A stretch of 64,000 nt of DNA. Origin: Paenibacillus chitinolyticus NBRC 15660 (lineage in GTDB: Bacteria > Bacillota > Bacilli > Paenibacillales > NBRC-103111). The stretch spans positions 248,001 to 312,000 of the forward strand of contig NZ_BBJT01000001.1 of the NCBI RefSeq assembly GCF_000739915.1, written 5' to 3'. Positions 44,466 to 53,793 of this stretch are shown here, piece by piece. Made by a program: the position numbers and the translations under genes. The notes under the pieces are model-generated. The model was not told where the DNA came from, ran no database searches, and saw only the letters and a list, made by a program, of their open reading frames with translations. Each line of letters starts with the position of its first letter. The first letter of the stretch is position 1.

Positions 44466-45629
44466 TTACAGCGACGCCTTGTAAATGGCCGTCACGTCTT
44501 CACGGTCCAGACGCTTGAAGTAGCCGAACGGACCGTAGACCATCGCACGGTCGACCATGACGTCGAGCTTGCTGTCGTCGATGTCGTAATCCGCCAGACG
44601 GCTTGGCGCGCCGATCGAATTCCAGAAGCTGCGCAGCGCTTCAATGCCTTCAAGCGCGACATCACGGTCGGATTTGCCATCAGCCGAGATGCCGAATACA
44701 CGGACCGCGAACTGCTTGAAACGTCCCACATTCTCATCGAGAACGTGCGTCATCCAGTTCGGGAACAGAATGGCAAGACCTCCGCCGTGCGGAATATCGT
44801 AAACGGCCGAAACCGCATGCTCGATATTGTGGGTCGCCCAGTCTCCCTGTACACCCATGGCCAGAATGCCGTTCAAAGCCATCGTGCCGCTGTAGAGAAT
44901 GGTTTCCCGGTATTCGTCATTCTCCAGATCGTTAACCAGCTTCGGAGCCGTTTCGATCACAGATTTCAAGATGGTCTCGCAAAAGCCGTCTTGGACAAGT
45001 GTGTTCGGCGTATGATGGAAGTACTGCTCGAATACGTGCGACATAATGTCCACCATGCCGTACACCGTCTGATCTTTGGGCACGGTTGCCGTGAAGACCG
45101 GATCGAGAATGGAGAATTTCGGGAAAACGAGCGGGGAACCCCAGCCGTATTTCTCTTGGGTTTCCCAGTTGGTGATGACGGAACCGGAGTTCATTTCCGA
45201 ACCGGTCGCCGCCAGCGTCAGGACGGTTCCGAACGGCAAGGCATCCGCGGGGGATGCTTTGCGGGTCATGAAATCCCACACGTCGCCGTCGTATTTAGCG
45301 CCCGCTGCGATCGCTTTCGTGCAGTCGATGACGCTGCCGCCGCCTACGGCAAGAATCACGTCGATCTTTTCTTTCTTGCAGAGATCCGCGCCGCGCTTGA
45401 CCGTACTTACGCGGGGGTTCGGCTCTACGCCGGCCAGTTCGAAAATTTCGGCACCGGCCTCTTTGAGCAGGGAAACGACCTGGTCGTAAAGCCCGCTGCG
45501 TTTAATACTGCCGCCGCCGTACACGAGAAGCACTCTTTTGCCGTATGCGGTAAGCTCTTTAGGAAGCTGCTGCAGCTGCCCTTTGCCGAAAATGAGCTTG
45601 GTCGGATTATGGAAAGTAAAGTTTTTCAT
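44466..45629 (-). CDS. Iron-containing alcohol dehydrogenase (BdhA/YugJ-like)
   Basis: 387 residues of the group III dehydrogenases. The N-terminus has [13 protein letters not shown] and the nucleotide loop [30 protein letters not shown] follows. Metal ligands are expected at D, H and H residues in [12 protein letters not shown] and [10 protein letters not shown]. It reduces aldehydes such as butyraldehyde to alcohols with NAD(P)H. GAAGGAG lies nine bases before the ATG. Monocistronic. Confidence 0.93.
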   Translation of the reverse strand: MKNFTFHNPTKLIFGKGQLQQLPKELTAYGKRVLLVYGGGSIKRSGLYDQVVSLLKEAGAEIFELAGVEPNPRVSTVKRGADLCKKEKIDVILAVGGGSVIDCTKAIAAGAKYDGDVWDFMTRKASPADALPFGTVLTLAATGSEMNSGSVITNWETQEKYGWGSPLVFPKFSILDPVFTATVPKDQTVYGMVDIMSHVFEQYFHHTPNTLVQDGFCETILKSVIETAPKLVNDLENDEYRETILYSGTMALNGILAMGVQGDWATHNIEHAVSAVYDIPHGGGLAILFPNWMTHVLDENVGRFKQFAVRVFGISADGKSDRDVALEGIEALRSFWNSIGAPSRLADYDIDDSKLDVMVDRAMVYGPFGYFKRLDREDVTAIYKASL

Positions 45630-45735
45630 AAGAGGATCTCCTTCTACCGGAAAAATGGACGAAAATATCCGTCTTTTCTATTGTAGCCTATGAGCGGGAC
45701 GGCAATCCACTTTATCCAGGTAGGGATTGGAAGAA

Positions 45736-46152
45736 TTAAACCGCTTGAAGATCTACCTCAATATTTCCGCGTGTGGCACGGGAATACGGGCAAACCTGAT
45801 GAGCTTCTTCAAGCAGCTTTTCAACCTCGGATTTATCCGCTCCGGGCACGGATAGCTGGAGTTTAGCCGACAATTGCAGGCTTCCGTCCTCGTTTTTGCC
45901 GATCGAAACCTCTGCCGTCAGCTTCGCGTTTTCCGTGGAGATGCCTTTTTTCTTGGCGACCAGTTCTACCGCGCTCAAAAAGCAAGCCGAATAGCCGGAA
46001 GCGAACAATTGTTCGGGGTTCGTTCCTTCGCCACCGTCACCGCCCATTTCTTTGGGCATGCTGAGCTGTAAATCCAGTTTGCCGTCGGGAGTAGCCACAC
46101 GTCCTTTGCGTCCACCTTGAGCTGTTGCGGAAGTCGTATACATGGTTTTCAT
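45736..46152 (-). CDS. Organic hydroperoxide resistance protein (Ohr/OsmC family)
   Basis: 138 residues. The redox cysteines are in SGYSACFLSAV and VCPYSRATRGNIEV, the Ohr signature. It reduces organic hydroperoxides using dithiols in the cytoplasm. AAGGAG lies ten bases before the ATG. No OhrR repressor gene is adjacent, though it is frequently next to ohr. The stretch 46153-46397 upstream holds no gene I can support. Confidence 0.94.
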   Translation of the reverse strand: MKTMYTTSATAQGGRKGRVATPDGKLDLQLSMPKEMGGDGGEGTNPEQLFASGYSACFLSAVELVAKKKGISTENAKLTAEVSIGKNEDGSLQLSAKLQLSVPGADKSEVEKLLEEAHQVCPYSRATRGNIEVDLQAV

Positions 46153-46397
46153 GATCGTTTATCTCCTTTCGAATGTGAGGAATGTCAGCCAAATCAAGGA
46201 TTTGTCCGCTCCTACTCCTTAAAGCAACGGAGGACGGATGAAACGGAAAGGGCCGGAAGTAAAATGCTGGATAACGGCGGAATCATCTGAAAGCGAACAA
46301 GAAGGAACGTGCGGATAACGAAAATGCGCTTTTTACGGGTGGGAGAACAAATGTTCCATTCCATGAGAAAACAGAGGCAAAAAACGAGAAAGCCAGC

Positions 46398-46595
46398 GTG
46401 CGTCTTCCGGAGAACCGGGAGATTCCTGCCGCAGGCGATCTTGAGCTTCTTTCAATGCTGGAAACGACCTATGCCGTCGTTACTTGCCGGGGCAGCCGCG
46501 AGGAAATGATGAACCTATACGGCCGGCTTGAGGAGTGGATCGGCGGCAGCGGATATGAACCGGACAACGAAGAGGGGGTTACTCTTTTGAAGTAA
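46398..46595 (+). CDS. Small hypothetical protein
   Basis: 65 residues from a GTG, or 46 from an ATG at 46455. The core SMLETTYAVVTCRGSREEMM and LYGRLEEWIGGSG looks like a short alpha/beta protein, and the frame is open for another 50 codons upstream. The ribosome site is weak. The stop lies in a hairpin GGGGTTACT / AGTAACCCC (46575-46599). No family recognised. Confidence 0.4.
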   Translation: MRLPENREIPAAGDLELLSMLETTYAVVTCRGSREEMMNLYGRLEEWIGGSGYEPDNEEGVTLLK

Positions 46596-46695
46596 CCCCT
46601 GAAGCCGGTCAATCCGTTCGATATTCCGGCGGACGTGATCGACGCTTTTCATTTCGATATTTACCGGGCCGTCCGGCTCCGGCACCAGCGCTGAG

Positions 46696-48222
46696 TTAGT
46701 CCTTGGCCTGCGCATGATCCGCGCTTCTGCTGAACCAGGACCACACCCGCTGCGCATCCCGCTCTTCGATGAAGGAGACTTCGCATGCGGCTGAGCCCGT
46801 GTCTCCCATCACCGAAACGGAGAGGCTCAGGAGCTGCTTGCGCCGCTGAGAGCGGGTGCCTTTCATGCGCAGGCTCAACATTTGCGGGCGCCGAACGAGC
46901 CAGGTCGACCTTGCGATCATCCGGCCGCGAAGGGTAAGCTGGTTTCCCTGCAGTGTCATTCCCGAGCTTCTGAAGCGGGAGTAAGACCACAGGAAATCAA
47001 GCAAAAGCAGCAGCAGTCCCCAGAGGGCGACCGGCCCCCAGAAATAGACGGCGGCCGCCGCAAGAACGGCCACTACGGCACCGTCGGTGCGGCTGTAATA
47101 CAGCAGCGCTCTAGCCGGCGGGCGGCTCTCGATATCCGGCAGGCTGAAACGCGGGAGCAGCTGCGGCAGAAGCTGCGGAATCCGCTTGGCGGACACCAGC
47201 GGCATGAGCATGATTTTTTCTCCTTTGGATGAAGAAACGACCCGCAGCTCGATTTGCGCCCGTCCGAGAAGCTGCCGCACCAGCCCTTCTTTAATCAGCA
47301 CCGCCTGTACGCGCGCCTCCTGGAAAGTGTGCTTCTTTTTTTCCAGCAGCCCGTAGGAAACGGTGAGCGTGCCGGCCTCGGCGCGGACGGTAAAGCCCGC
47401 GTATTTGAGCAGATACAAGAGTCCCGCCAGCAGCCATGCCGCCGCCAAACCGCCCAGGCCCAGCAGGACGTAGACCAGCCAGCCCCCGTGCAGCTCGTTG
47501 CGCGCGTTCCATAGCCGTGCATACACATTGCCCGGAAGCACGTTGTCGGCAAGAGACAAGACACCGGCCACGCAGGCCGCGATCAACCCGATGTTCAGCG
47601 TGGAGAACGCGGCAAGAATCAACGTTCCGGCCGTTGCCCGGTAAGCATACACGCCCGTCTTTTCCGCAGAAGCGGTATGCGGCAGGCGGCTTTTTGATAC
47701 GGCAGGCACTGCATTCGGCTCCACTGCCTTCTCCGTGCTTCCGTCTCCTTCACCATTCTCTGCGGCAACGGGAGAATAACCGGACGAGGAGAGATAAGCG
47801 TTAATCTCCCGGATAATCCTTGCGGCTTCTTGAGCCGATACGGCGGGCAGTACGCCGTCCGACTCATTTTTGCCGCCCGGCATTTCGAACTTGAGCTGCA
47901 CGACGCCAAGCAGCCGCTGTACAAAAGGCTGTTCCGTATTCATCGAATGTATTCTTGGATAATAAAACATTTTTTCCTCGTGAAAAATAAGGCCTTTTTG
48001 AATGATCAGACGATCTTCTTCCAACCGGTAGCGAAACGTGCTCCAGCCGACTGCTCCGAACCCCGCGAACAGCGCGCCGACGCCGAACAGCATCAGAAAC
48101 GGAATCCATCGCCATTCTCCTTCCCGGATCGCCAAAAGCATAAAAATCGGAACGAAAGTTTGAAGCACCTTCAAGACGGGGAAAAGAATATAAGACTTAT
48201 GCAGCTTGCGCGGCTCATTCAT
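46696..48222 (-). CDS. Membrane PH-domain protein, YdbT-like
   Basis: 508 residues. Three bacterial PH (bPH2) repeats are each preceded by a pair of membrane segments: at the N-terminus (FRYLEEDRLIIQKGLIFHEEKMFYY), the middle (FTVRAEAGTLTVSYGLLEKKK) and the C-terminus (GNQLTLRGRMIARSTWLV). YdbS/YdbT pairs in B. subtilis contribute to resistance to a bacteriocin (amylocyclicin-type). It overlaps the YdbS-like gene by 8 bases. A low-complexity spacer sits near 150-185. Confidence 0.85.
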   Translation of the reverse strand: MNEPRKLHKSYILFPVLKVLQTFVPIFMLLAIREGEWRWIPFLMLFGVGALFAGFGAVGWSTFRYRLEEDRLIIQKGLIFHEEKMFYYPRIHSMNTEQPFVQRLLGVVQLKFEMPGGKNESDGVLPAVSAQEAARIIREINAYLSSSGYSPVAAENGEGDGSTEKAVEPNAVPAVSKSRLPHTASAEKTGVYAYRATAGTLILAAFSTLNIGLIAACVAGVLSLADNVLPGNVYARLWNARNELHGGWLVYVLLGLGGLAAAWLLAGLLYLLKYAGFTVRAEAGTLTVSYGLLEKKKHTFQEARVQAVLIKEGLVRQLLGRAQIELRVVSSSKGEKIMLMPLVSAKRIPQLLPQLLPRFSLPDIESRPPARALLYYSRTDGAVVAVLAAAAVYFWGPVALWGLLLLLLDFLWSYSRFRSSGMTLQGNQLTLRGRMIARSTWLVRRPQMLSLRMKGTRSQRRKQLLSLSVSVMGDTGSAACEVSFIEERDAQRVWSWFSRSADHAQAKD

Positions 48223-48694
48223 CTTCGTCCACCGCCCTTGCGAGCACGCCCAGCCGGTGTTTTAAAGCTTCCGCGTCGTCCTCGCTGAGGCCCCTGATCC
48301 GATGGGTCGTGGCGGCTGTCACAATTTTCAGTTCGGCGATCCCGTAATGTCTCTGAAGCGGCCCACGCTCCAGCTCGACATGCTGGACGCGTACCATCGG
48401 CACCAGGATATTCGTAATCCAGATCCAGCCGCTGCGGATTTCCAGTTCTTCTTCGGTCACTTCGAACGCATAGAGCCGGAATCTCGCCTGCGGTATCACG
48501 AAAGTGAACAATACAAGCGATACGGCGAAAACGGCAACGGCAATCCAGCCGGGCGGCATGAGCCAGTCACGGCTCTGCGCTACAGTCAGGTAAACAAGCG
48601 AAGCCAGCAGCAAAATGCCGTTGGTCAGCAGCGCGCTTATCTGAGATACGGTCACAAATCGCCGGTCCAGACGTCGGGTAAGCGGTCTGTTCAT
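48215..48694 (-). CDS. Membrane PH-domain protein, YdbS-like
   Basis: 159 residues. Two membrane segments (about 22-40 and 48-68) precede one bPH2 domain (FEVTEEELEIRSGWIWITNILVPMVRVQHVELERGPLQR, cited as EELEIRSGW and VPMVRVQHVELERGPLQR). First gene of a two-gene operon with the YdbT-like protein, with AAAGGAAAAGGTGA upstream of the ATG. Confidence 0.87.
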   Translation of the reverse strand: MNRPLTRRLDRRFVTVSQISALLTNGILLLASLVYLTVAQSRDWLMPPGWIAVAVFAVSLVLFTFVIPQARFRLYAFEVTEEELEIRSGWIWITNILVPMVRVQHVELERGPLQRHYGIAELKIVTAATTHRIRGLSEDDAEALKHRLGVLARAVDEDE

Positions 48695-48952
48695 TTCTCA
48701 TCACCTTTTCCTTTAAGGTTCTCTCTGTCTAGTTTCCAGCCTTTACCGGAAAGGCCTTTCCCCATTATAAAACATTTTTTCAAAACTGGAAGAAGCGGGG
48801 AGGATTTTTGCTATTTTCTTCGATTTCCTTCATAATGACACGAGAGACGCTTGTTTTCGCGCACAAAACATGAATGAGCTCCGAATGGTATACTATAGAA
48901 AGAGAACGATTGGAGAATCGTAGAGGATCGCACGGACGGGAGGACTGTTAGA

Positions 48953-50254
48953 ATGGAACAGCGCATTGGAGAGCGGTACGTTTTGACCGAACCGATTCAT
49001 CCTTTGGCGGATGGCGTCATGTATGCAGGGAAAGACCTGTCTTTGCACCGGGATGTATTTCTGCTCATGGTAGAAAAATCAGGGGACGCTTCATCATCCG
49101 ATTACTTGCGTGTGCTCGGTCAGGCCGCGCAGTTTTCGGACGAACGTTTTTTTCATATTTTAAATGCGGGGCTTGCTGAAAATCACGTCTATACGGTATT
49201 GACCGCACAGAAAGGAACACCGCTTCCCGCTCAACTGGGACGCCACCGTATGCGGGGCATAGAAATTGTCTCCGCTGTTTTCGATTTGGGCAAAGGCATG
49301 CAGGAAGCGATGGAAGAGGGAATCTCCGGCTTCTCGGTAACGGCCGAGAATATGTGGCTGACGGAGGATAACCGCCTGAAAGTGATGAATTACTGGTCTC
49401 CCGGCAAACTGATTTCGCGCGGCTCGCTCGGTTTATGCACGCTGCTCTATCAAATCAGCACGCATTCGAAGCAAGGACCGGCGACGTTCGACCAGTACCA
49501 GGAGAATGTGGTGCCGGCCCTGACCGGTCTGACGTCCGGACAGAAGGAGGCGCTGCTTGCTTTGTCGCGCCGTGTTTTCCGCGAAGAAGTTTCGCTGTCT
49601 TCTTTTATATTCAGCCTGCGGGAAATCATCGCGCTGGACAAATCGCCGGAGGCTCCGCCTAAGGTGTTCGTCCCGCCGGCCGCTCCGAAGGAGCCGGTAC
49701 GGGAGACCGCACCGCCGCGCATTCAGTACCGGCAGGAAGAAGAGCCTGCGCCGGAGCGGGTGCGGCGGACAGAGAAGCCCCCTAGGGCAAAGGAGCCGGA
49801 AGCGGAAGTAGCCGACACCCGGGAGCGGATGCCGCTCAGGCGGACCATCTGGACCTTGGGGACCGCCGCCATAGTCCTGCTCGGCATCGCTGTCTTCATG
49901 TATATGCTGCTGCCGGGCGGACCCAACAAAGGTCCCGGCAGCGGCGGTACGGCAGGCAATACGGCGACTGCCACGCCGGCACCTACACCTACGCCGATGA
50001 GTAACACGGCGACACCGGAGCCTACACCGACGCCCACGCCGCCAAACGATGCGGTGCCTGGCCAGATTCCGAACCTGATCGGAATGACCCAGGAAGCCGC
50101 GGAGCAGGCGGTGAAAGCGGCCGGAATGCGGTATTCGTACTTCATCGAACCGAATCCCGCCGAGAGCGGCACCGTATTCAGGCAGGATCCCCCGCCTAAT
50201 CAGCCGGCGAACAAAGGCGACCGCGTTACGTTCTATATCAGCAAAGGACAATAA
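48953..50254 (+). CDS. Membrane protein with degenerate kinase-like domain and one PASTA domain
   Basis: 433 residues. The N-terminal part (about 5-230) has the form of a Ser/Thr kinase (GERYVLTEPIHPLADGVMYAGKD at the glycine loop, later SVTAENMWLTEDNRLKVMNYW), but the HRD catalytic and DFG metal motifs are not there. A charged proline-rich linker, a membrane segment (about 296-318), a TPTPTP spacer and a single PASTA domain (about 368-433) follow. PASTA binds peptidoglycan fragments, so it may be a non-catalytic cell-wall sensor. The start has GGGAGGA nine bases upstream. Monocistronic. Confidence 0.8.
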   Translation: MEQRIGERYVLTEPIHPLADGVMYAGKDLSLHRDVFLLMVEKSGDASSSDYLRVLGQAAQFSDERFFHILNAGLAENHVYTVLTAQKGTPLPAQLGRHRMRGIEIVSAVFDLGKGMQEAMEEGISGFSVTAENMWLTEDNRLKVMNYWSPGKLISRGSLGLCTLLYQISTHSKQGPATFDQYQENVVPALTGLTSGQKEALLALSRRVFREEVSLSSFIFSLREIIALDKSPEAPPKVFVPPAAPKEPVRETAPPRIQYRQEEEPAPERVRRTEKPPRAKEPEAEVADTRERMPLRRTIWTLGTAAIVLLGIAVFMYMLLPGGPNKGPGSGGTAGNTATATPAPTPTPMSNTATPEPTPTPTPPNDAVPGQIPNLIGMTQEAAEQAVKAAGMRYSYFIEPNPAESGTVFRQDPPPNQPANKGDRVTFYISKGQ

Positions 50255-50281
50255 CCGGCCGCCGCTAGCCTTGTATCAGCC

Positions 50282-50318
50282 AAAGAGCCTACACCTTCGG
50301 GTGAACGGCTCTTTTTTT
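50282..50318 (+). terminator. Terminator after the PASTA protein gene
   Basis: AAAGAGCC / GGCTCTTT stem with an inner CACC/GGTG pairing and a T run. Confidence 0.88.
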
Positions 50319-50444
50319 GTAACTTTCACTGATTCTCTGCAAATTTACCCCTTCACAAGACATTTGATAACCTTCCTGAAAGACTGGAAATAGTTTACTA
50401 TTATTCACGGAGACCGTAATAGTAAAAAAGGAGGACGGGGGCGA

Positions 50445-51002
50445 GTGGAGAAAGAGTGGTCGATGTGGGGCAACGAGCGGTATTTGTTTGACCTGCTTAT
50501 GCATTCGGAAGGCTCATCCATTAAGATGCTGGAAATCATCCTTCAAGAACAATTGAGCGAGGAAGTCGTCGAACAGGTGCTGATCCCTTCTAAAAGCTTA
50601 CATAAAAAGCCTCGCGCCGTCTTCGGACAAACAAGCCCGCTGCTGCGCAGAGTCAGTTCTTACCGATATAGGGAAGAGACCATTCTTCATAAGGCGATTT
50701 ACGCTCATCTTGAGGCGCTGCCGGAAGGTACGCTGGACGGGATGAATTACGAGGAGCTTCAACTGGAGAAGCTGATTGACAGTCTGGAAACGAAGCGGGA
50801 AATTCTGTACGCGGGCTATGAGAACAACCGAAGCGCTGACGTCTGTTTCCACCCGGTTAAGCTCAAAGCGGATCTTTTTCCCGTAAAAGAATATCAGCTT
50901 ACTTGCAACGGCTCCGTCTGTTTCCTGGTTCACGAGCTTTTTGATGCGGAGTTGATTTTACGGCATTCGCGCAGGAAATTAAGAAAAGAGATTTTTATGT
51001 GA
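50445..51002 (+). CDS. Hypothetical protein
   Basis: 185 residues from a GTG, with AAGGAGG ten bases upstream; an ATG at 50463 is an alternative. Mixed alpha/beta, soluble, with leucine-rich helices (NERYLFDLLMHSEGSS, YEELQLEKLIDSLETKREIL) and a basic C-terminus. No motif I recognise. It has a plausible ribosome site and its own terminator, so it is very likely a real gene. Confidence 0.7.
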   Translation: MEKEWSMWGNERYLFDLLMHSEGSSIKMLEIILQEQLSEEVVEQVLIPSKSLHKKPRAVFGQTSPLLRRVSSYRYREETILHKAIYAHLEALPEGTLDGMNYEELQLEKLIDSLETKREILYAGYENNRSADVCFHPVKLKADLFPVKEYQLTCNGSVCFLVHELFDAELILRHSRRKLRKEIFM

Positions 51003-51044
51003 AATCGTACGGACTTGCACCTTGTAAAGCTTGAAACGGTTAGC

Positions 51045-51074
51045 GGCTTCCGGAAATGTTCCGGGAGCTTTTTT
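51045..51074 (+). terminator. Terminator after the hypothetical gene
   Basis: GCTTCCGGAA / TTCCGGGAGC hairpin with an ATG loop and six T. Confidence 0.85.
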
Positions 51075-51174
51075 ATGTGTCACCCGAAGTATAGGCCGAA
51101 AGCTTACTTGGTACTAATAGAACCGTTCACATCATATTCTTTTAAAAAAACACTAAGAAGGAGCGTACAGTTAT

Positions 51175-52599
51175 TTGATAAAAGTTAGGGCTAGTTTACG
51201 ACCCCTTGTAAGCAAGATAAACTTACCCACTGTTTTGAAAACAACTATCCTTCCGGGTGACTCCATTGAAAGATTATTTATTGCAACCCAGGTAGGAGAG
51301 ATCTTTTACATAGGGAACGGGGTTATAAAGACTTTTTTGGATATTCGCTCACGAATCATAAAACTAGGTGTCTCTAGTGGTGGATATGATGAACGGGGAT
51401 TGGTAGGGTTAGCATTTCATCCCGAATTTTATTATAACGGTCTGTTTTATCTCCATTATTCAGTAGCGGGAACCCAAGGTCCGGGTGCTCTTCCAGGTGC
51501 TTTTGAATCCTTTAAGCCTAACCCGTGTGATTCTAAAACCTTAAACCTAAAGTGGATAAATAGAGAAATTCAATATGATCATATTGATACGGTTGAAGAA
51601 TGGATTCTACAATCGAATGGTCAACCTCAAAAACGTCGGACATTACTTCATATAAGAAGACCGTTTTTAAATCATAATGGTGTCAATAGCTTAAACTTTT
51701 CACCTGAAACCGGAAAACTTGTTTTGACAACCGGAGATGGCGGATCAGGCTATGATCCATTTAATTTAAGCCAAGATGATATGGAAATCGCAGGTAAAAT
51801 AATTGAAATTGATGTCGTTAAGAATACATTTATCGTCAATCCGCCCGTAGTTACGCGTTTTAATGAGCTGCCTGTACCTATTCAAGAAACGCTTACGGTC
51901 ATTGCCAAAGGAGTTCGCAATATACCGGGCATTTCATTTCAAAGGTTTCATGATCAGTATATCAAATACGCGGGAAATGTCGGACAGGATCTCGTAGAGT
52001 CGATTTTTTCATTCATTCAGTATAAACCGATACCGGTTACTCAGCTTGTTCAAGCTTTTTTAATGAAATCTGAACCTGACCAAGAAGGATTTATTAACTT
52101 TGGCTGGCGAGGGTGGGAAGGCGCTTTTCCTACTGCGATAATAACAGGCTGTTCTGCAAATCCGGCTTTGGATGAAAAAACAATTGCTTATTTCGATGAA
52201 GCAGTAAAAACTTCCGTGCGGCGTCTTCAGCCTTTAACTAATTATTTTCACAAAGATCCCCGACCCGACAAGTTTGGAGCAACTGCACTTACAGGAGTCC
52301 AGCCCTATATGGGAAATGAAATTCCCGCTTTAACGGGAAACGTTGTGTTTACCGATCTAGCTCGGGCTAAAGAGTCTCAACTTCCGGTTAGAGGAGTTTT
52401 AGCTTATACCACGGTAAGAACGGATTGTCATCTAAATGATTTTAGTATCATTGAAACCGATTATAATTTTGGTTCTCAATCGGCTTATTATGTTAGTTTG
52501 GGTGCGAATCTGAATCAATCCAGACTCTATTTAGGGGTTTATGGCTCTATGAAGGTCGCTGATTTTAACCAAGGTACTGTTTTTGAAATTGTTCCATAA
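51175..52599 (+). CDS. Glucose/sorbosone dehydrogenase-like beta-propeller protein
   Basis: 474 residues. The motifs DERGLVGLAFHPEFYYNGLFYLHYS (cited as ERGLVGLAFHPEF), LNHNGVNSLNFSPETGKLVLTTGDGG (cited as NFSPETGKLVLTTGDGG) and NFGWRGWEG are those of soluble PQQ-dependent sugar dehydrogenases. There is no obvious signal peptide, unlike most members. The TTG start has AAGGAG 11 bases before it. The gene is clearly more AT-rich than its neighbours, with many TTA, AAT and ATA codons, which suggests recent transfer. The cofactor is not assured. Confidence 0.8.
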   Translation: MIKVRASLRPLVSKINLPTVLKTTILPGDSIERLFIATQVGEIFYIGNGVIKTFLDIRSRIIKLGVSSGGYDERGLVGLAFHPEFYYNGLFYLHYSVAGTQGPGALPGAFESFKPNPCDSKTLNLKWINREIQYDHIDTVEEWILQSNGQPQKRRTLLHIRRPFLNHNGVNSLNFSPETGKLVLTTGDGGSGYDPFNLSQDDMEIAGKIIEIDVVKNTFIVNPPVVTRFNELPVPIQETLTVIAKGVRNIPGISFQRFHDQYIKYAGNVGQDLVESIFSFIQYKPIPVTQLVQAFLMKSEPDQEGFINFGWRGWEGAFPTAIITGCSANPALDEKTIAYFDEAVKTSVRRLQPLTNYFHKDPRPDKFGATALTGVQPYMGNEIPALTGNVVFTDLARAKESQLPVRGVLAYTTVRTDCHLNDFSIIETDYNFGSQSAYYVSLGANLNQSRLYLGVYGSMKVADFNQGTVFEIVP

Positions 52600-52623
52600 C
52601 TCAGATATGATCACGATGGCATT

Positions 52624-52658
52624 GAAGGACGTACTGAAAAGTATAACGTACGTCCTTC
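52624..52658. terminator. Bidirectional terminator
   Basis: GAAGGACGTAC / GTACGTCCTTC, perfect 11-bp stem with a 13-base loop, between the convergent propeller and YmaF genes. Confidence 0.75.
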
Positions 52659-52668
52659 ACTTATTTTC

Positions 52669-53058
52669 TTACACACGACTAACTTCATTCCCTGTTCGCC
52701 CGCTATAGGCATGTGAATGAGGATGGCTGCCGTTAATCGTCGTATATCCCTCGAACAAGTGATAGTGTCCGCCCCCGGGAAGATCAATAGCCGGCCCGGT
52801 TGTTCCCTGTATCATGTGGATATGACCTTGATTTAGCGAAGTTTCGGTATGATATCCGTGTACATGAGGAACACCAGTAGGGGCAGGGGCAGTCCAGCTT
52901 GCATACTCATGAGAATGTCCGTCTTCAATGGAAGTTATCCCGGAAAATGCATGGACATGGACAGGGGTGCCGTTCCAAGACGTTATAAAAAGCTTGTGGG
53001 AATGATGGGCGTCGTCGTCTCCAGAATCCATTACGAATCCAGTAACAGGAATCTTCAT
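52669..53058 (-). CDS. YmaF-family histidine-rich protein
   Basis: 129 residues with six HxH-type pairs spread evenly (HHSHKL, VHVHAF, GHSHEY, HVHGYH, GHIHMI, HYHLF, HPHSHAY). This matches the YmaF family of B. subtilis, of unknown function. The repeated histidine pairs probably bind metal. It ends 69 bases from the convergent propeller gene. The start has AAAGGAG eight bases upstream. Confidence 0.85.
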   Translation of the reverse strand: MKIPVTGFVMDSGDDDAHHSHKLFITSWNGTPVHVHAFSGITSIEDGHSHEYASWTAPAPTGVPHVHGYHTETSLNQGHIHMIQGTTGPAIDLPGGGHYHLFEGYTTINGSHPHSHAYSGRTGNEVSRV

Positions 53059-53151
53059 ACCGGGCTCCTTTCATCCTATGGGTCTGGAGTAGTGTATGAA
53101 GAATGATGTTTGTCAGGAAACTAAGTCAAGCTATTTATGTACACATACGTC

Positions 53152-53724
53152 TCATTTTCTACTAGATTGCTGTGCATTTTCATATAGCTGATACATATCC
53201 ATCCCCGCGTCCAGAGACTTGGCGTTTTGGAAAGCTTCCTTGACGCTTCGTTTGTTCTGAATGAGGTCGTAAAAAAGCCTTAGAACAAACATGAGCGCGT
53301 CATTTCCATCCGGATAATCATTTGGCCCGATATAGATTTCGCAGCCACTGTCGAGAAATGCTTGTGCCGTCTCTAGTTCACCTAATGAGCATCCGTTGCC
53401 GATTACTGTTTTCCCTGCCAGCTTGGCAAAGCGTCTGATCTCCTCCGGTCCAAAGTTACCTTTGGGTTCTCCCGGATCATAGCTACTTTCGCCCAGCTCC
53501 GGCATGATAAATTGGCCTTCATCGCCATGGAAGCAGAGAAGGATCAAATCCGTATTCGGATACAGGTCCTTACCGGATAGGAGATCAATTAGATCATTCG
53601 GTCTGCCAATCCAATAAGTAAAAACTCTTGCACCCAAATACTCCAGAGTGCTTCGGATTGCTTGGACTTCCATATCGCAATCAGGTCCGCATACCAATGC
53701 TACGTTCATTACAGGTCTACTCAT
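53152..53724 (-). CDS. Caspase-like (clan CD / CHAT-like) stand-alone protein
   Basis: 190 residues. Two features recall the caspase fold: a hydrophobic strand ending in His-Gly (LILLCFHGDEG, H66) and, 46 residues later, a second strand ending in a cysteine turn (TVIGNGCSLGE, C112). The spacing and surroundings match the His-Cys dyad of CHAT and C14 peptidases. The C-terminal helix region (LRLFYDLIQNKRSVKEAFQNA) is also typical of CHAT domains. No fused sensor domain and no known partner beside it. The assignment rests on pattern only. Confidence 0.55.
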   Translation of the reverse strand: MSRPVMNVALVCGPDCDMEVQAIRSTLEYLGARVFTYWIGRPNDLIDLLSGKDLYPNTDLILLCFHGDEGQFIMPELGESSYDPGEPKGNFGPEEIRRFAKLAGKTVIGNGCSLGELETAQAFLDSGCEIYIGPNDYPDGNDALMFVLRLFYDLIQNKRSVKEAFQNAKSLDAGMDMYQLYENAQQSSRK

Positions 53725-53744
53725 TTTCTTATACTCCTTTTGAC

Positions 53745-53780
53745 AAAAAGAACAGGCGCAGTATACGCCCGTTCTTTTTT
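53745..53780. terminator. Terminator between the caspase-like and coiled-coil genes
   Basis: AAAGAACAGGCG / CGCCCGTTCTTT with T runs on both strands; on the minus strand it ends the small coiled-coil gene. Confidence 0.75.
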
Positions 53781-53793
53781 TTAGTTAACGAGA

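Noticed and set aside
44298-45686. A 462-codon frame antisense to the alcohol dehydrogenase
   Set aside because: Shadow of a conserved gene, with low-complexity translation and no family signature.
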